A stretch of DNA of 64,000 nucleotides from positions 10,492,931 to 10,556,930 of the forward strand of contig CAIIXF020000003.1 of the NCBI GenBank assembly GCA_903813345.2, written 5' to 3'. The notes under the pieces are model-generated. The model was not told where the DNA came from and ran no database searches. It saw nothing but the letters and a program-made list of their open reading frames with translations. This document shows positions 32,915-45,999 of this stretch, piece by piece. This stretch comes from Owenia fusiformis (lineage: Eukaryota; Annelida; Polychaeta; Sabellida; Oweniidae). How positions within the stretch are numbered: the first letter of the stretch is position 1; every line of letters begins with the position of its first letter. The position numbers and the translations under genes are program-made.

Positions 32915-35300
32915 TCCACTAGATTAACACACTTCTTAGTAACTATAATTCAGATGCAACAATATCATTGTCATTGCACTTTTCTTGAATATACAGAACT
33001 GTTTTATGCATTCCATATATATTGTGATTATACATTCCATCAATTGTATTATAACATACGAATAAAGCGACCCTAAGCCATTCGCTTATTTTCTTGAATG
33101 GTGTCATGTTATTTTGTAGTATGGTATGCTTTATATGTAAAGGACATACTTTTAACATAAATTGCCTAAATTATGATCCCACCTCCGACCCTTTCCTCAC
33201 TAAACAATATTATAACATCTCTTAAACTGATAGCATTTGTATATTTTTACTTCCTGAATTATTTTAAGTGATTTGAATAAATGTGTTACTTGTTACTTGT
33301 ATGTACACATTTATGAAAGGGCAAAGTATGGTTTATTATGCTATCTTTCAATAGTATGCCACTTCTCGCCTATTTCACTTCTAATTCTTTTTTAAAACCT
33401 AGCAAAATGTCAACTAATTTGGCAATTGACCTTGTTGGCTCTCGTGTCACTGTTTGGAGACATGTTTAAAGATAACTCGTCATTCCACTGGATTCTAACA
33501 AAGTATTGGAGCATTCATCGGCTTTCGCTATAGGGAGCATCCAACTATATTTAATTACCGCACTTTGATTCATTTTGATTTATATTCAAGCGTGGTCCTT
33601 TTTGTAAATGATTGTTTACCCTTTGTACAATAAAACTGTATACATTGCCAAATGCATAGTTTTCAAAATATTTCAAAAACTACAGCCCTCACTCTACACA
33701 TCCAAGAATATTGAAACTGAACAACTTAGCACAACCTAAACTCATTTCAACAGGCTAAACTACTTCAAATGTATATATCCTTCTTTTATAACAATTGTAC
33801 CTTGTAATTGCAATTCTACCTTGTAATATATTTTGTTTGTTTTTTATCCTTAATTCGCAGTATATTTCATGTATTTTGTCTCGTTGAATTTAAACATAAA
33901 CTTCGGTGGTCAGTTCATACTCAAGTTAGAATAGCTAGTTATGACTTTTTTTATAATGCATTGTAAGTGTATACCAGTATAAAAATCGGTGTTTCTCATT
34001 TTTTTCTACGGCTATGAATTGAATGGATATATACATTGCGGTAAAACGTTGAGTATTAACATTGACATTGACATCCACGTACTGCGTTACTATGGATAAA
34101 TTGTTGTTATTGATGAGAGCAAGGTGTAGTATTAATTTTCATAAATTACCTATGCTAGACATAACATAATCGATCGAATCATATTTGCTAGATAAACCGG
34201 AAGTATGGCTTTGTAGCTACATGGTCCCCAGGTTATATGGTTCATTTCATTATCACAACATTTTTCAATAGCTATTCAATAAGTATTAATTTATTCCATG
34301 TTCATGTTATAGTAAAATATGACAATGTGCACGAGATTTCACTCATTGCAAATTATATCACCAGCAGAAAGGGTGGCAAACTGTAACAACCACTTTTGTG
34401 TGACTGACATTCAGTATTGTCCTGCCATTTTCATACATATATGTAATTAAAAGAATGTAATTTTTCTTTTCTATACTTTATTACTATTTTTACTGTAATG
34501 TAATATTTTATTGTTGGATGTACATTTTGTCTAAATATGGCACCAGTACAAATGATTCCTTTATTATACATATTAGTATTTGGTAACAGTATTTTATGTT
34601 ACTGTCAAGTAAGTGCTCCATGTGATGTTATTGTATTGCAACAAATGATGCGTTGTATTATTTGCTTTTTGCTCATTTGTTTGAATGATTGTAAACTATG
34701 ATATTGTAAACTGTAACTTAAATGTAGGGCTGCAGGATGTAATTACATTGCTTAACAAGATTGGCCCCAGAAAATAAGAAAAAATATTTGAGATAAAAGA
34801 TCCATGGCGTAATTTCGGTGATGTAAAATAAAGGTACATTGTCCAATAATAACTAGTCATTTGAAGAGGTAATTTAGCAATTCAAAGGACCTTATACACC
34901 CTCCATTGGGATCTCCCCATGGGGAAAAAATAATTCATCTGATTTTTCAAAATGAGTATTCTGCTTCAATTATTACATTTATATGCACACTAGTATCTTG
35001 TTTACCTATATTCAGCACTGTATTGATGTATAGGCCACGTATTAGGGTCATAATTCAATCATGAAGTGTAGAGGCATAGATTCCAAACCATGAAGTATTT
35101 TTGTGTCTGTCAAAATCCATTTACATCCTACGCATCCCTGCATCTTATCCAAATATGTTACTACATAATGAAATATAATAGTATAATCTTTGGTTTTACA
35201 AACTTGTATGATATTTGATAAGTGTAAAAGTTGTTTTTGGAGCATTTTTCTATAGCCATTTTGTAGGGAAAAAAATGATGAAAAAATGTACAATCTTTTA
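32915..35300. other. No feature recognised
   Basis: AT-rich, no supportable ORF. The AATAAA-like words (e.g. near 33630) are isolated, so I do not call a gene end. Confidence 0.45.
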
Positions 35301-35308
35301 ATTTTAAG

Positions 35309-35411
35309 TATGACCTGAATCGATTGCAAACTTCATATTTGCACATTTGATGAGATAAACCATTTGTGTCGTATTAAGAAATTATTAAGTTTGCAATCGA
35401 TTCAGGTCATA
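35309..35411. repeat. Perfect 25-bp inverted repeat, 53-bp loop
   Basis: 35309-35333 and 35387-35411 are exact complements (core 'ACCTGAATCGATTGCAAACT'). The flanks are unrelated. It may be the remnant of a small MITE or a cruciform-forming site. Confidence 0.9.
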
Positions 35412-35534
35412 GTGTATTTTTGGTATTTCTGTGATAATCAATGGAAACCAATGGCCTCTATTGGGATCTGCTGATATCCTCATGTTAAGTCAATGGTGCA
35501 CAGCCCCATGTAGGTCAATACAACCTTACTGAAC

Positions 35535-35672
35535 GAAATGATCCCTATCTCAGCTTATGTGTGTCCAAGCACTTTAATATTTTCCAAAGTATTCTATGAC
35601 ATTTTATTCTTCATGTTACACCTACGAATGATTCATTTTGACCATAGGGATATTTGCCAATAATTGCACCTT
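35535..35672 (+). repeat. Dispersed repeat, second copy of 13535-13668
   Basis: Same orientation and nearly identical to the 13.5-kb copy, including 'GATCCCTATCTCAGCTTATG' and 'TTCATGTTACACCTA'. Confidence 0.8.
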
Positions 35673-35679
35673 GTCCTTT

Positions 35680-38590
35680 GAACTCCTAAAACATCGCATT
35701 TAGCTAAGTTCAATTTACATTGTTCTGCTTACAAAATGAGTGCCAACTATTCCATCAACTATGAAACGATCCTAACTATGTTCATAATAATCATTGGGAC
35801 ATGTAGTCTATAAGTATTTTGTGTAATCATTTATAGAGTTGCTTTTTTGCATAGTCTTACACACGATTCAGATGATTATTTTTTCTAGCACAAGATACTT
35901 CTATTATACCCACTGTTAAGAAAAAAATGTATTTTACCAATACAATCATATCTTTATTTTTTCGTTATTATCAAACCAAACATGCAGAGGTATAATATAT
36001 GTATACGTTGGCCAAATGGAGAAATTTCAAAGAACTTCGTTAATATGGTAAAAAGTTACAAAGGATTGAATAGAACAACTCCAAAAATCGTGAGTGTGAG
36101 TGTGAAGGGGATCTTCTGAGACATGAAAGTACATTTTGGGTTACGCTTAGAGGAATACACTATTTTAAAAAGTATATAATGAAAATCCGATTAATTACAA
36201 CCATTTTGTTATAAAATCTGAGAAAATATCCTTCAGATTCAGAGGTCTCTTCTCAGTTCAAAATTAGGGGTATGGGTAACATATATTACAATAAACTGGA
36301 AACTGTAAGATAATCATAACACTTATTTATTATCAATGATTCATAAATATGTTATACATCCTTTACTTAGATGCATACAAAAATATATGTCAGTTGTGAT
36401 ATATAAATGTGTTCATTGAACAAAATGGTAACATCCTATCTCTAATTTCACTGCTATTTAAGACGTAAAATTGTCTAAAAATCATGTTTTAGGCAGGTTT
36501 GGGCACTTCCATACTTTTCTGTCAGTGTGTAATTATTTCATTTTACACCTGTCACTTATGACCAGTTTGGGACAGGCTTTAGAATGATATGAGGAATATA
36601 ACATATAGAATATATACTAAGCTTAGAGGAAAACTTTGAATTCTTTTAAACACAACATTAAAAAGGATCTTTTGGAAAATATGAATGAAAATATTATATA
36701 AGATCACATTGTATTAAATTAATTATTTCTATCAAGACTTTAAAGTTTCTGTATTGCATCTAAACAATGTAGAAAATGTATGTTATACTGTTATATATTA
36801 TATGTTTTTTTATTGCTCTGCAAAAATTTTGATTCAAGCACTGATACGTCCAATTACTAAAGGGTGTCGAGTGCACATGGTTTGTACATTATATTATTAT
36901 ATTATCATGAAATAAATAAATAAAAAAAATTAAATAAAAAATATATATTACTGTGTTATAGTAAATTGTAATTTATGACGTAATTTAATGGAAAAAGTCA
37001 CATAGGTGAGTTTGTGAGACAATGTATTTAACCATTGCTAACTTTTTTAAATTCCCATATAATTTGTTCATATTTCTACCAGTTATTAACAATATTTACG
37101 CCATGTGCCTCTAAGAGTTTAGTAATATCATACAAAATTCATAAAATGTTAAGACTGATAAAGTACCATGCACCTTTTTTTCTTTACAGAGGGTATGTCA
37201 TTGTTGTGTCCTAGATTGTGACATATGTTGCATGTTTGTATTTTTTTTAATGATAAATAAATAAATAATCATACTACATTTTTACAGGCGGTGTTTTAGT
37301 TTCAAATGGGACTCAACATAGGAAACCTGGTCATATCACATAAATATAAATTTTGCTACCGAACCAAAAATGTGCTCAAGAGGAAAATATGCTAAATTCA
37401 AATCCGTCTTTTTTGGTCTATATCTGCAAGGAAATATTGTCAAGACATGAGCCATGGTTAATTTGAAAGGTATCTTTGTGCTACTTAAGATAAACAATCA
37501 AAATATTAAAAACGACCCCTTTTCCTGGCTAAGATACATTATGATTTTATTTCTTTTCTAAATTTTTGTCCTTAATGAAGGTATATTTTGTTTCCTCATA
37601 TGCTTGCTCCTCCGGCTGCGGACATATTCAACAGAATTTGCAAAGGGATGTAGTAAAACGAAGACACTCAATTACTCAGATGCGAGTAGGTAGTTACCAG
37701 TTTCACCACGAGGTGGCTGATTCAGGGGAAATAACATGGCAGGGTATTACAAAATACCCTTAAACTTGAATATTCATCAGTTTTAGTGGTTCACTTTTCA
37801 TATTACCCTTATCTATGTATTATACAAATTAAAATATGCCCGGTAAAAGAAAATATTACCTGCCCAACACAAGAAACGATATTTCACTTTTGTGGTTTTA
37901 CAAAGTGGGGTCTATGGGGAATCTCCCCGACCTACAGGTCACATATAGTCCAAAGTTAGTTCAGGAAAACGGTATCTTAAAAAGATCGAGACATGTTGAC
38001 CTCCTTAAATGCACTATATATTGTGCTAAATGAATAGAATTGTGTAGACGTTGTAAAATCTTATGTTCATTATAGGTCACTGAACATGAATGTTCCCCTG
38101 TCAACCTTTTTTTTTATTTTATGATGATGCATTAGACGTGTAAAACTACACTAGGCAGATGTATACAACCTGAATAATATTATATGTGGTTGAGGGAGCG
38201 TTCGATATATTTAAAGATTACAAATGGCAGCTGCATGTTTTACACTGTTCATTTATGTGAACTCCCATGTTAGGGAAGATGTTTCTGTTGTGAGACAATG
38301 CAATTGCAGAAATTAATTATAATTATTTTAAAATATCCTTTACAAATAAACTTACGAATCCATTACCAAATGACAGATTTTTTTCATTTACGAGGACCTC
38401 CACGTGTAAATGGAAATGTCCTATCTTTTGTAAGGCAATTAAATCACAGATATTGTGTTTAAAGGCACATACAGATATTCTATCTATATTTAAAACCCCA
38501 AAAAGTAATGAATATGACACCGTGCTATGAGAAATTAGATAAAGAAAATATACAGTGTATAGTGGCTCAGAAAAAAGAAAATGATTTGGA
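35680..38590. other. No feature recognised
   Basis: AT-rich with A/T simple runs (AATAAATAAATAAAA near 36915 and 37255). No supportable ORF longer than ~96 codons and no recognisable domain. Confidence 0.45.
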
Positions 38591-38595
38591 TAGGA

Positions 38596-38637
38596 GACCA
38601 GTACTCTAACCACTCTGCCAAAGTATTAGCTTGACTC
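38596..38637 (-). other. tRNA-like fragment (A box only)
   Basis: The minus strand reads 'TTGGCAGAGTGGTTAGAGT', an excellent A box/D arm, followed by 'ACTGGTCTCC'. No B box follows, so it is a broken tRNA or SINE head. It directly abuts the MITE end at 38638. Confidence 0.45.
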
Positions 38638-40180
38638 TTACACCCCAGTCACATTTCCTACGGCGACCTTGTATAGTGTATTTATTGCATCAATATTCGT
38701 AACATTAATATCTTCGGTTTTTACCCCACGGAGTAAGTTAAACCGAACATAAACAAAACCGGTTACAACAAATGGTACCTACTATCCCACATATAATTGA
38801 CTGTCTTACACATCAGATATGTAAGATGCTTCAAAACTGTATTCGATCTCGATCAAATATAAATTTGATAAGTATTTTAAATATATGCGATGCCAAGTAC
38901 CATTCGCATTTGGTAAATATATTCATTTGTGGTAAACATATTCATTTGTGGGATAAGTCGCGTGACTTACCGAATGATTTTATGTAAACCAATGTTCACT
39001 GTTTTGATGTGGCGTAAGTCACGTGACTTCGGCCACGCCATCTATATATTCTAAGAGCTCTGGTGTGATTCTCCAATCGCGAAAACGTATCTTCTAATAA
39101 GAAAGGATCGCGTAGCCTTATGCTGCAATGATCATCAGTAGTAACTTCTCAATTTCCTCTCTGAATTGTGAATATGAATCTTATTCAAATTCTTTTTCCT
39201 CGCTTGTTTCATCCATTTTGAAATAATTTCTACGTCACTGGTCACGTGATTTACCGAATGGTTTTATGCCACATGCAGCATGCTTCATTTATGTGGGGTA
39301 AGTCACGTGACTTACCACATGATTTTATGCGAAAGTACATGTCATAAATTATGTGGGGTAAGTCACTATATGTCCGTGCTATTTTGTACTCTATGATTGT
39401 TCGGTAAATGAACATTGTTTGGTTCTAAAGTGTATTTATATTTGATGCGCGTTCTAAATATATGTGTCGACCGTCTTTGTTCGTGTGTGTACATGGGCTT
39501 AAATATGTGACATTTTACCAAACACTGAATAACATAAACCGCATATACAAGTGCATCTACCGCATATATAGGTACATAAATCAAATATATATGTGTAAAA
39601 ACAAACAAATTTATTACGTATTTCGAATTATTTTAATAGAGTGGAATATCGAATGCTTGTAATCAAATACAAAAGTGTGAAAATGGAATAAAGATGCAGA
39701 AAAAATTCCATAACCTTGCGGTCTATCATATCTGCGGCCAGTAACACTTCTACGCTCGCCGCAGAATTTCTGCGCTCTCATACTTTTGCAGTCACACTTC
39801 CCAAGGCAGCCACACGGTGAATTTTAAATTTCTGTTGATAAATAATACTTTTTTCATTTTATTAACATCAGAACAATTTATAAATGTTGTTCATAGTGTT
39901 AGGATGTAATATCAAATGAAAAGTGATCGTGAAACATTGACAAATAATGATTCAATCTTGTTGAGCCAGTTGATTTCTACGGGGACCTCAGAAATGAACA
40001 AAAATTATAACTCCGAGTTATAATTTCTACGCCTTCCCTGCGGCCTGTAAAAATCTGCATTCGCCGTACGGAGGCCGCAAGGCGAGCGTAGTTTTTCTAC
40101 GCTCGCCGCAGAAATTCACCGATTTAACTGATCTGCGGTCGACTTGCGGCCGCCGTGCGACAAATATGACTGGGGTGTAA
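38638..40180 (+). mobile_element. TIR MITE split by a 1,041-bp insertion
   Basis: The ends are inverted: 'TTACACCCCAGTCACATTTC' at the left and 'ATGACTGGGGTGTAA' at the right (40166-40180). The body has TCTACGCTCGCCGCAGAA-type inverted blocks. A foreign piece occupies 38672-39712 (see separate entry). Without it the element is about 500 bp. Non-coding. Confidence 0.8.
38672..39712. mobile_element. 1,041-bp insertion with 6-bp target duplication and CACGTG palindromes
   Basis: Flanked by ACCTTG (38666-38671 and 39713-39718). The adjacent MITE copy at 40200 shows the empty site, with CGACCTTGCGGTC uninterrupted. The ends are weakly inverted (TATAGTG...GCATC versus TATGGAA...GCATC). It carries four or five variants of GTAAGTCACGTGACTTAC (near 38955, 39013, 39238, 39298 and partly 39358), several followed by 'CCGAATGATTTTATG'. 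No ORF. The element class is unknown. Confidence 0.75.
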
Positions 40181-40395
40181 CACCCCAGTCACATTTCCTA
40201 CGGCGACCTTGCGGTCTATCATTTCTGCGGCCAGTAACATTTCTACGCTCGCCGTGGAATTTCTGCGCTCTCATACTTTTGCAGTCACATTTCCCACGGC
40301 AGCCGCACGGTGAATTTTAAATTTCTGTTGATAAATAATACTTTTTTCATTTTATTTACATCGGGACAATTTATAAATGTTATTCATACAGTCAA
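40178..40395 (+). mobile_element. Second, truncated MITE copy in tandem
   Basis: It abuts the first copy (GGGGTGTAACACCCC junction) and repeats its left ~215 bp, through 'TTTCTGTTGATAAATAATAC' and 'ACAATTTATAAATGTT', before homology stops. Confidence 0.8.
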
Positions 40396-40399
40396 TATG

Positions 40400-41985
40400 G
40401 TACAACGAAAATGGGACTTCTGCGCATGTTAAAATTTTTCGTCTAAACTCAACTTTTGTTCAAGTTGATACGATTGTCCTTCGAACTAGAGACTTACCTC
40501 ATTCGAAAGATCATAAAAGACTTTATCTATACTGAAAATCTTAGATCCCAACATAGTAGAATACGCCGTCAGTCCGCATTTGATTTTTTGAAGTGAGTTT
40601 CGTAGATCGTCAGATTTCTCCGACTGATATCTGGTTATCTCAAATTGGTTCGTTTATAAATACGAATTTCTTTACCGTTGTAAGGCGCATGCGCAACATT
40701 GATTTATAAACGTGATTGGTTGATGGTTTTTCTTCTGAGCATGCGTGAAGTCTGATGAACACTTATGACGAAGACCGGAGCAAACATTACTAGCTCTCGA
40801 ACGAAATTCCAAGATTCAGATCATTTCGCCGTGTTTGCTAAGCGTGTATACGTGAATGACAAGCTTTGTTTTGATAATAAAGAGTAGTTTATGTAGTATA
40901 TAATCTAATTGTGAATATCATCAAAGATTAAAAAATGCCAGAAATAAAGTTAAGAACAGATATATACCTTGATGTTAATTGTAAATTCAGTTGCCCTTGA
41001 AACAAGCTTATTTTGAAAAAGCTGCGACCACGCATAACCATTGGTAAAGTAGTAACAGGGTGTCTCAATTTTTTTTTGAATTCTTCAGAGGATGTAGTAA
41101 ATATAGACACACAGTTGAATACAGATATTTGGTTCGACACTGGAATGGTCGCTAGCTTTAATTGTTGACGGTGTTCGCGGTTGACGTCTGTAACGAATGA
41201 CAGTTGGTGAAATAAATGCATGTTATACCTTGTTTATTTTAAAAAGACACAGGCCTCCTATATATACCACTATGCTTTCTATAACAACCGTTCATTCTAT
41301 ATAATGTCATGATGAACCCCAAAACTGTCAACATTTCATTCAACGTTAACCACCCGCAGTTTCATGTCTAGCATTTTAGACTAATATTAACAGGTCATGA
41401 TATACGCTTCTTTGTGCTGTGTTTAAACAACCAGTGAAGCGATTCGGCATATCAAAATCTTCATCAATATATTTTTCAGTCAATACATCTACAAACAACT
41501 ACAAAATGTTCACATGTTTACCGAGCTTATGATCGAGTTAAAATAGATAAATGCAATATATGAAAATTTCATATCTTAGATTATTATAGATAATCATGAG
41601 GTTAGTACCTTTCTAAGGATCATATTTATCTCCTCTTCCCAAACTTGAGTCAATTTTACTATTTCTTATTTATTTATTAAAAATCTCTAAAAATTATAAA
41701 AATTCTGAAAACATTACGAAAAACAATGGTTTCTTTGGTCATTCTAATTGATCGAAATAATGTTATTACAAAAATTTAGCAATTCAGAGAGCAGGCAGTG
41801 TATGCTATGAGGAAGAACAATATGTCTTCTCAAAATGATAACAACAAATAAAGAGTGTTTTTTGGTAATGGAAATGAAAGGATCTGACCTGCTTTTCCCA
41901 CTATCTATCTTACCTTGGAATCTGATAAAATAATCTTTATATAAAGATGGCAGTACAATCAATTTGTTTAACTCATCATTTTTAA
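40400..41985. other. No feature recognised
   Basis: Short open frames only (up to 97 codons at 40928-41221 on minus) without recognisable domains. Confidence 0.45.
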
Positions 41986-41989
41986 AGAG

Positions 41990-42208
41990 ATGACAAAAAT
42001 AATGTTCTACCAGTGCTGCCATCTTTATTTTAGACGTAATGCACCTGATATCAGAAACATTTCCATGTCACTAGAGAATTTTCGACAAATATCAAACCAA
42101 AACATAGGAGGAAAACACAGAGGAAAGATTGTCAATACCTGTAAACATAGTACTATTGAGGATGAGTGTCATTTCCTTTTAACGTGTACAAAGAATGATG
42201 AGCATTGA
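41990..42208 (+). pseudogene. Probable LINE ORF2 C-terminal remnant
   Basis: A 72-codon frame ends in 'CKHSTIEDECHFLLTCTKND', the C....E.E.HFLL.C pattern seen in the C-terminal zinc-like motif of L1/CR1-type non-LTR proteins. No reverse transcriptase domain or poly(A) is nearby. It is a highly decayed fragment. Confidence 0.45.
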
Positions 42209-42639
42209 CAATTATTAGTCATAACTATGAAAAATCCTAATCTCTATATGGATTTTCAGAGTCCCAGATCTAAGCTGTGCTACGTACCTCCTATAGATCT
42301 GCTTCCTACTCAGCTGGTTTATGACCTACCCCTCTGGTTCAACTGCATGTGTTTTGTCTAGCCTATAGGTACGTGACTTGTTACCATTCATAGGAGATTT
42401 GCTGTCATCCCAGAGATTATGCATCCATGTGGTGTGATCCGCGGAGATGAGAATTTGCTTGAAGTGAGTATAAGTCTTAGTTCTATCAATTGAGACGTTC
42501 AGCAATGCATATAAAATCGAAACGTCAACCTGTATGCACAAGTTGGCCTATACAAATGCATGTAGTTCGTTACAGTGTTTACTTAGTCAATTAAATAGAC
42601 TACATATCATTGTGCAATATGCCATGATTCCTTTGGGTT

Positions 42640-43020
42640 TTTAAAGATATCCATTATGGGTGACCAAACTTAGCTGAAAGCAATGGATTGCATGAGTTTT
42701 CCCCATTGGAAAAGAACAACGAAAATATTGTTTTCCAATTTATTTAAATGGAATCACTTATTCCTTTAAAGGAGTTAACTGTGTGTCAAAACACAACAAA
42801 TTGATGCGGGGTTGAAAATCAGGAAAACTTTTCAGATAAAAACATGGGTTGTTTGCATCTTCCCTGTCTCAAAGTTGAAATTATTTTCTCATCTCTAGGA
42901 GTGCTTTTACTGGAGGTAATGCATTGTACTAACATATGCACCTGTTTAAATTCTCAGAAAATAGCCCAAATCAAACATATGTCTGCCCGAGATCTGTTGC
43001 GATAATTTCCCTCCTCCTTT
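42640..43020 (+). repeat. Dispersed repeat, second copy of 17620-18040
   Basis: Shares 'ATTATGGGTGACCAAACTTA', 'GTTAACTGTGTGTCAAAAC', 'TTGTTTGCATCT' and 'AACATATGCACCTGTTTAAA' with the 17.6-kb copy. The left inverted end of the embedded MITE is lost here. Confidence 0.75.
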
Positions 43021-43029
43021 CTAAAACGT

Positions 43030-45180
43030 TCTTATTTTTAATATAGTTAGCCATTAGCCCTTAATTTGACCAAAAATCCCCATTGGCTGCCATTATTATT
43101 GAGTTCAGACAAATAAATTATTATACACTGCTATGAACATGGATTTACGAATAAAGTGTACTTTTCTCCAAAAGCCCACTGTGAACTTTTCTGATCGTGT
43201 ATATTTCTATAATTGATATATCGTCTTTTAAAAAAATTCACGCACATTTCTAAACAATTCTTATTTTTAATATGTTTAGCCATTAAGTTAAATTGCATAC
43301 AAACACTTAAAAAAACAACATTGACGGTAAGTAACCTCGAACCATTGATTTCAAACAATCAACACGACAAATCAAGCAAAGATTTAAAATTTAACTTAAG
43401 ACTATTAAGATCTTGGTTTGCATCAGTTTAATGAAAGCTAAATAACAGCAAATTAAATGAATTACATGACCATAACTAGGCAAAGTCTGACTCGAGTCGA
43501 GCAGACAAATAACAAAAAGATAACAAAGTCTTTATTAAGACGTAGCTTCACCAGAGCGATTATAATCAAAACAACATCAGTTACAAGCTCCTGGTAAAGC
43601 GAATGTGAAAGGTGGCGCTCTGAATAAAAGCTCACTTGCGCGCTGAGCAGATCAAAAATCGCCAGTTGATTATCCAATCAATATGAAAAATTTCAGAACT
43701 CTGTCAAAGAAAATCATTTTACCAACTGGTCTAAATAACCAAATCAAATAAGTCTCAGTCAAAGACAAATCGAAAATAATTTCACAATAGGAAGCTTGCT
43801 CAGCACAGCAGTGGAGTTTAAATATACAAATACAACCTAAGGTCTTCATCTTCATTCAAAAATATGGCGCCAACTCTGACTTCTCGCTGTTTCTCGCGAG
43901 ACCAACCCTTACATAAAGTGACATTACAAAATGTACGTATTATTTTAAAATATCCTGACAAAATTAAAAGCTACTATACGATTACAAAATATATTTTTCA
44001 TGGCAGAAAGGTACGAGGGGAAAACAGAGGAGGTCATCCAACTCGCCGCCTGTCTACATTAGGGTTAAACATTGTCTTGATGACAAAAAAGTAGATCGGA
44101 AGGACACAGTCGTGCAATGAGAGCTATTTTTGGCCTATATTGCTATTGCAATTAATTAGCGTTTAACACTTTCTCTCTCTTTGAACATTGATTCTAGGTA
44201 CCCTAGGGGCCAAGCGTGGCGCTATTTGGAACAACGTAACAGCATTTTTAAGGTACTATAAAATAGGTCATACTTTTTATGTCGGTTGTATAAGGAGCCA
44301 GGCATCCTCAAGCAGGAAATGCGTCAAAGTGCCAAATGATTGAACGAAAAAGACAGAATCAAACTCAGATTTATGTCATTTTTAATCAGGATAACCATAC
44401 CTACTGTCAATGAAAACCTCAATATAATTGATCGAAGTAATCTTTTGGAAAGTTCTACTGTATTAAAAACAAGGGAATCGATTCGTTCATTGTAGGGGAT
44501 TCCCCTGAAACACTCCACTCCGCCATTTTGATGACATTAAAGAAACGAAAGAGATCGAACAACTTTAAGGAATTGTAAAGTAAGTAGGGGTTATTACAAT
44601 GCAAATCGACAGCAATAATTAACTGATCATCATGAACATTAATCTATCGCGGACAGAGGCCATTGTTGATATATATAAAGCCCTAAAATTAAAGCCAAGT
44701 ATACCTTCTCAAAAATATACTTTGGGAATCCCACTTCTAAATTATGGTCGGAATCTATTGAAATGAGATATGTCGGTGGGTTGATGAGGAGTTAAGTCAC
44801 AGTTAACCGAGGAAATATTACAAAATTGAAAGTAAACTCTCCATGTAAAGATAAACCTCCAGTTCATATTTTACCTCGTAATAATTTCTCTTCCACACCT
44901 CTTTCGTTTCGATCAAATGTTGCAGCCCCGGGGTTGCAGCATATGTTATATATGGTTAATTGACTCACATTCAAAAGAATTCACAAGAAGGTGCTAAAAT
45001 ATCCAGGACACACTCTGATATGAACTGTTTTATGCTGCAGCTATTTTTCAGTTTTACAATCATTCCATTCAACAGCAAGAACTTTCTAGACTGTCTAGAT
45101 TTTCCGTTCTCCGAGCTTTCGTTCAGTGCAATCCGTGCCTCCTCTACCCGTCCTCATGCAGTTCTTTAAATTCCCGCAAA
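43030..45180. other. No gene called; one TCTCGCGAGA palindrome
   Basis: No supportable ORF. At 43892-43901 the palindrome TCTCGCGAGA lies 28 bp past an ATGGCGCC. This word is a core promoter element in vertebrates, but no gene model follows from it here. Confidence 0.4.
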
Positions 45181-45182
45181 AT

Positions 45183-45998
45183 GTAACCCCCCTATCACAC
45201 CAAACTATTTCTTACCCGTTCTTGCCAGTCCTACGAAAATGTCGTAAAACGGGCTCAATCTGGCTGTGGTCGGGAAATATGTCTGAAATAATTAGCTTCT
45301 TCGTTCTTAAACAGTCTTCAATACGTCCATCTCGTTCGCAGTTCGTTCAGGTCGCACCACGTCGGTGTGCAACGTCGTAGAACGCGTCCCTTAGTGTAGA
45401 AGGTCAACATGACCTGATTACAGAACGGTAAGGTCGCCATCGAATTTTGAATCAATTCAAAATTCTAAAATCACATTCCCGTCTGAGAACGTTCATAAAG
45501 TTCGTAAATAGACCTTAGAAAGTTGCAGCTACGTTCATTCCGTTCGCACACAGTTTAAAACCAGTTTTGAAGAACGCAGTGGCAACTTGTTTGGTGTGAT
45601 AGCTATATTTTTGCTAACTCGTTCACATGCAGTGTTAAATACGTTCTTAATCAGTTTAAACCCGTTTGCAATTAGTTCTACCTCGTTCTCAACACGTCCT
45701 CAGACAGTTCAACTCGTTGTTAAAACGTCCCTAGTAGGATTGAAGTACGACGGTTCCGTTCGTAGTACGTCCAGTTCGTCGTTAGTACGTTGTCACTCGT
45801 TCTAATTGTAGAACGTGACGACCACGAGAACATTTTGAGCATTGTCTAAGTCCTAGAGGACCTACCCGTTCGAGTACGTTCGATGAAGTTTGTAAATAGA
45901 TCCCAAACGGTTCTTAGTAGGTCCACTCCGTTCGTACACAGTTGAAGCCCGTTTTCGAGAACGTAGTGAGAACTAGTTTGGTGTGATAGTAGGGTAAC
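45183..45998. mobile_element. ~816-bp TIR element with 'CTATCACACCAAACTA' ends
   Basis: The left end is 'GTAACCCCCCTATCACACCA'. The complement of the right end is 'GTTACCCTACTATCACACCA', followed by AACTAGTTCTCACT. A third, inner copy of the terminal word (TTTGGTGTGATAG) sits at 45590-45602, suggesting a compound of two elements. The interior is a dense field of degenerate CGTTC/GAACG and ACGTCC words. The three short open frames within it are by-products of that composition. Fragments occur at 28-187, 12335-12382 and 25118-25150. Confidence 0.75.
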
Positions 45999-45999
45999 C

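Noticed and set aside
41744-42022. 92-codon minus-strand frame overlapping the LINE remnant
   Set aside because: No recognisable domain, and it overlaps a better-supported plus-strand remnant.
45126-45805. Serine/arginine/threonine-rich frames
   Set aside because: They follow from the CGTTC/ACGTCC composition of the TIR element.
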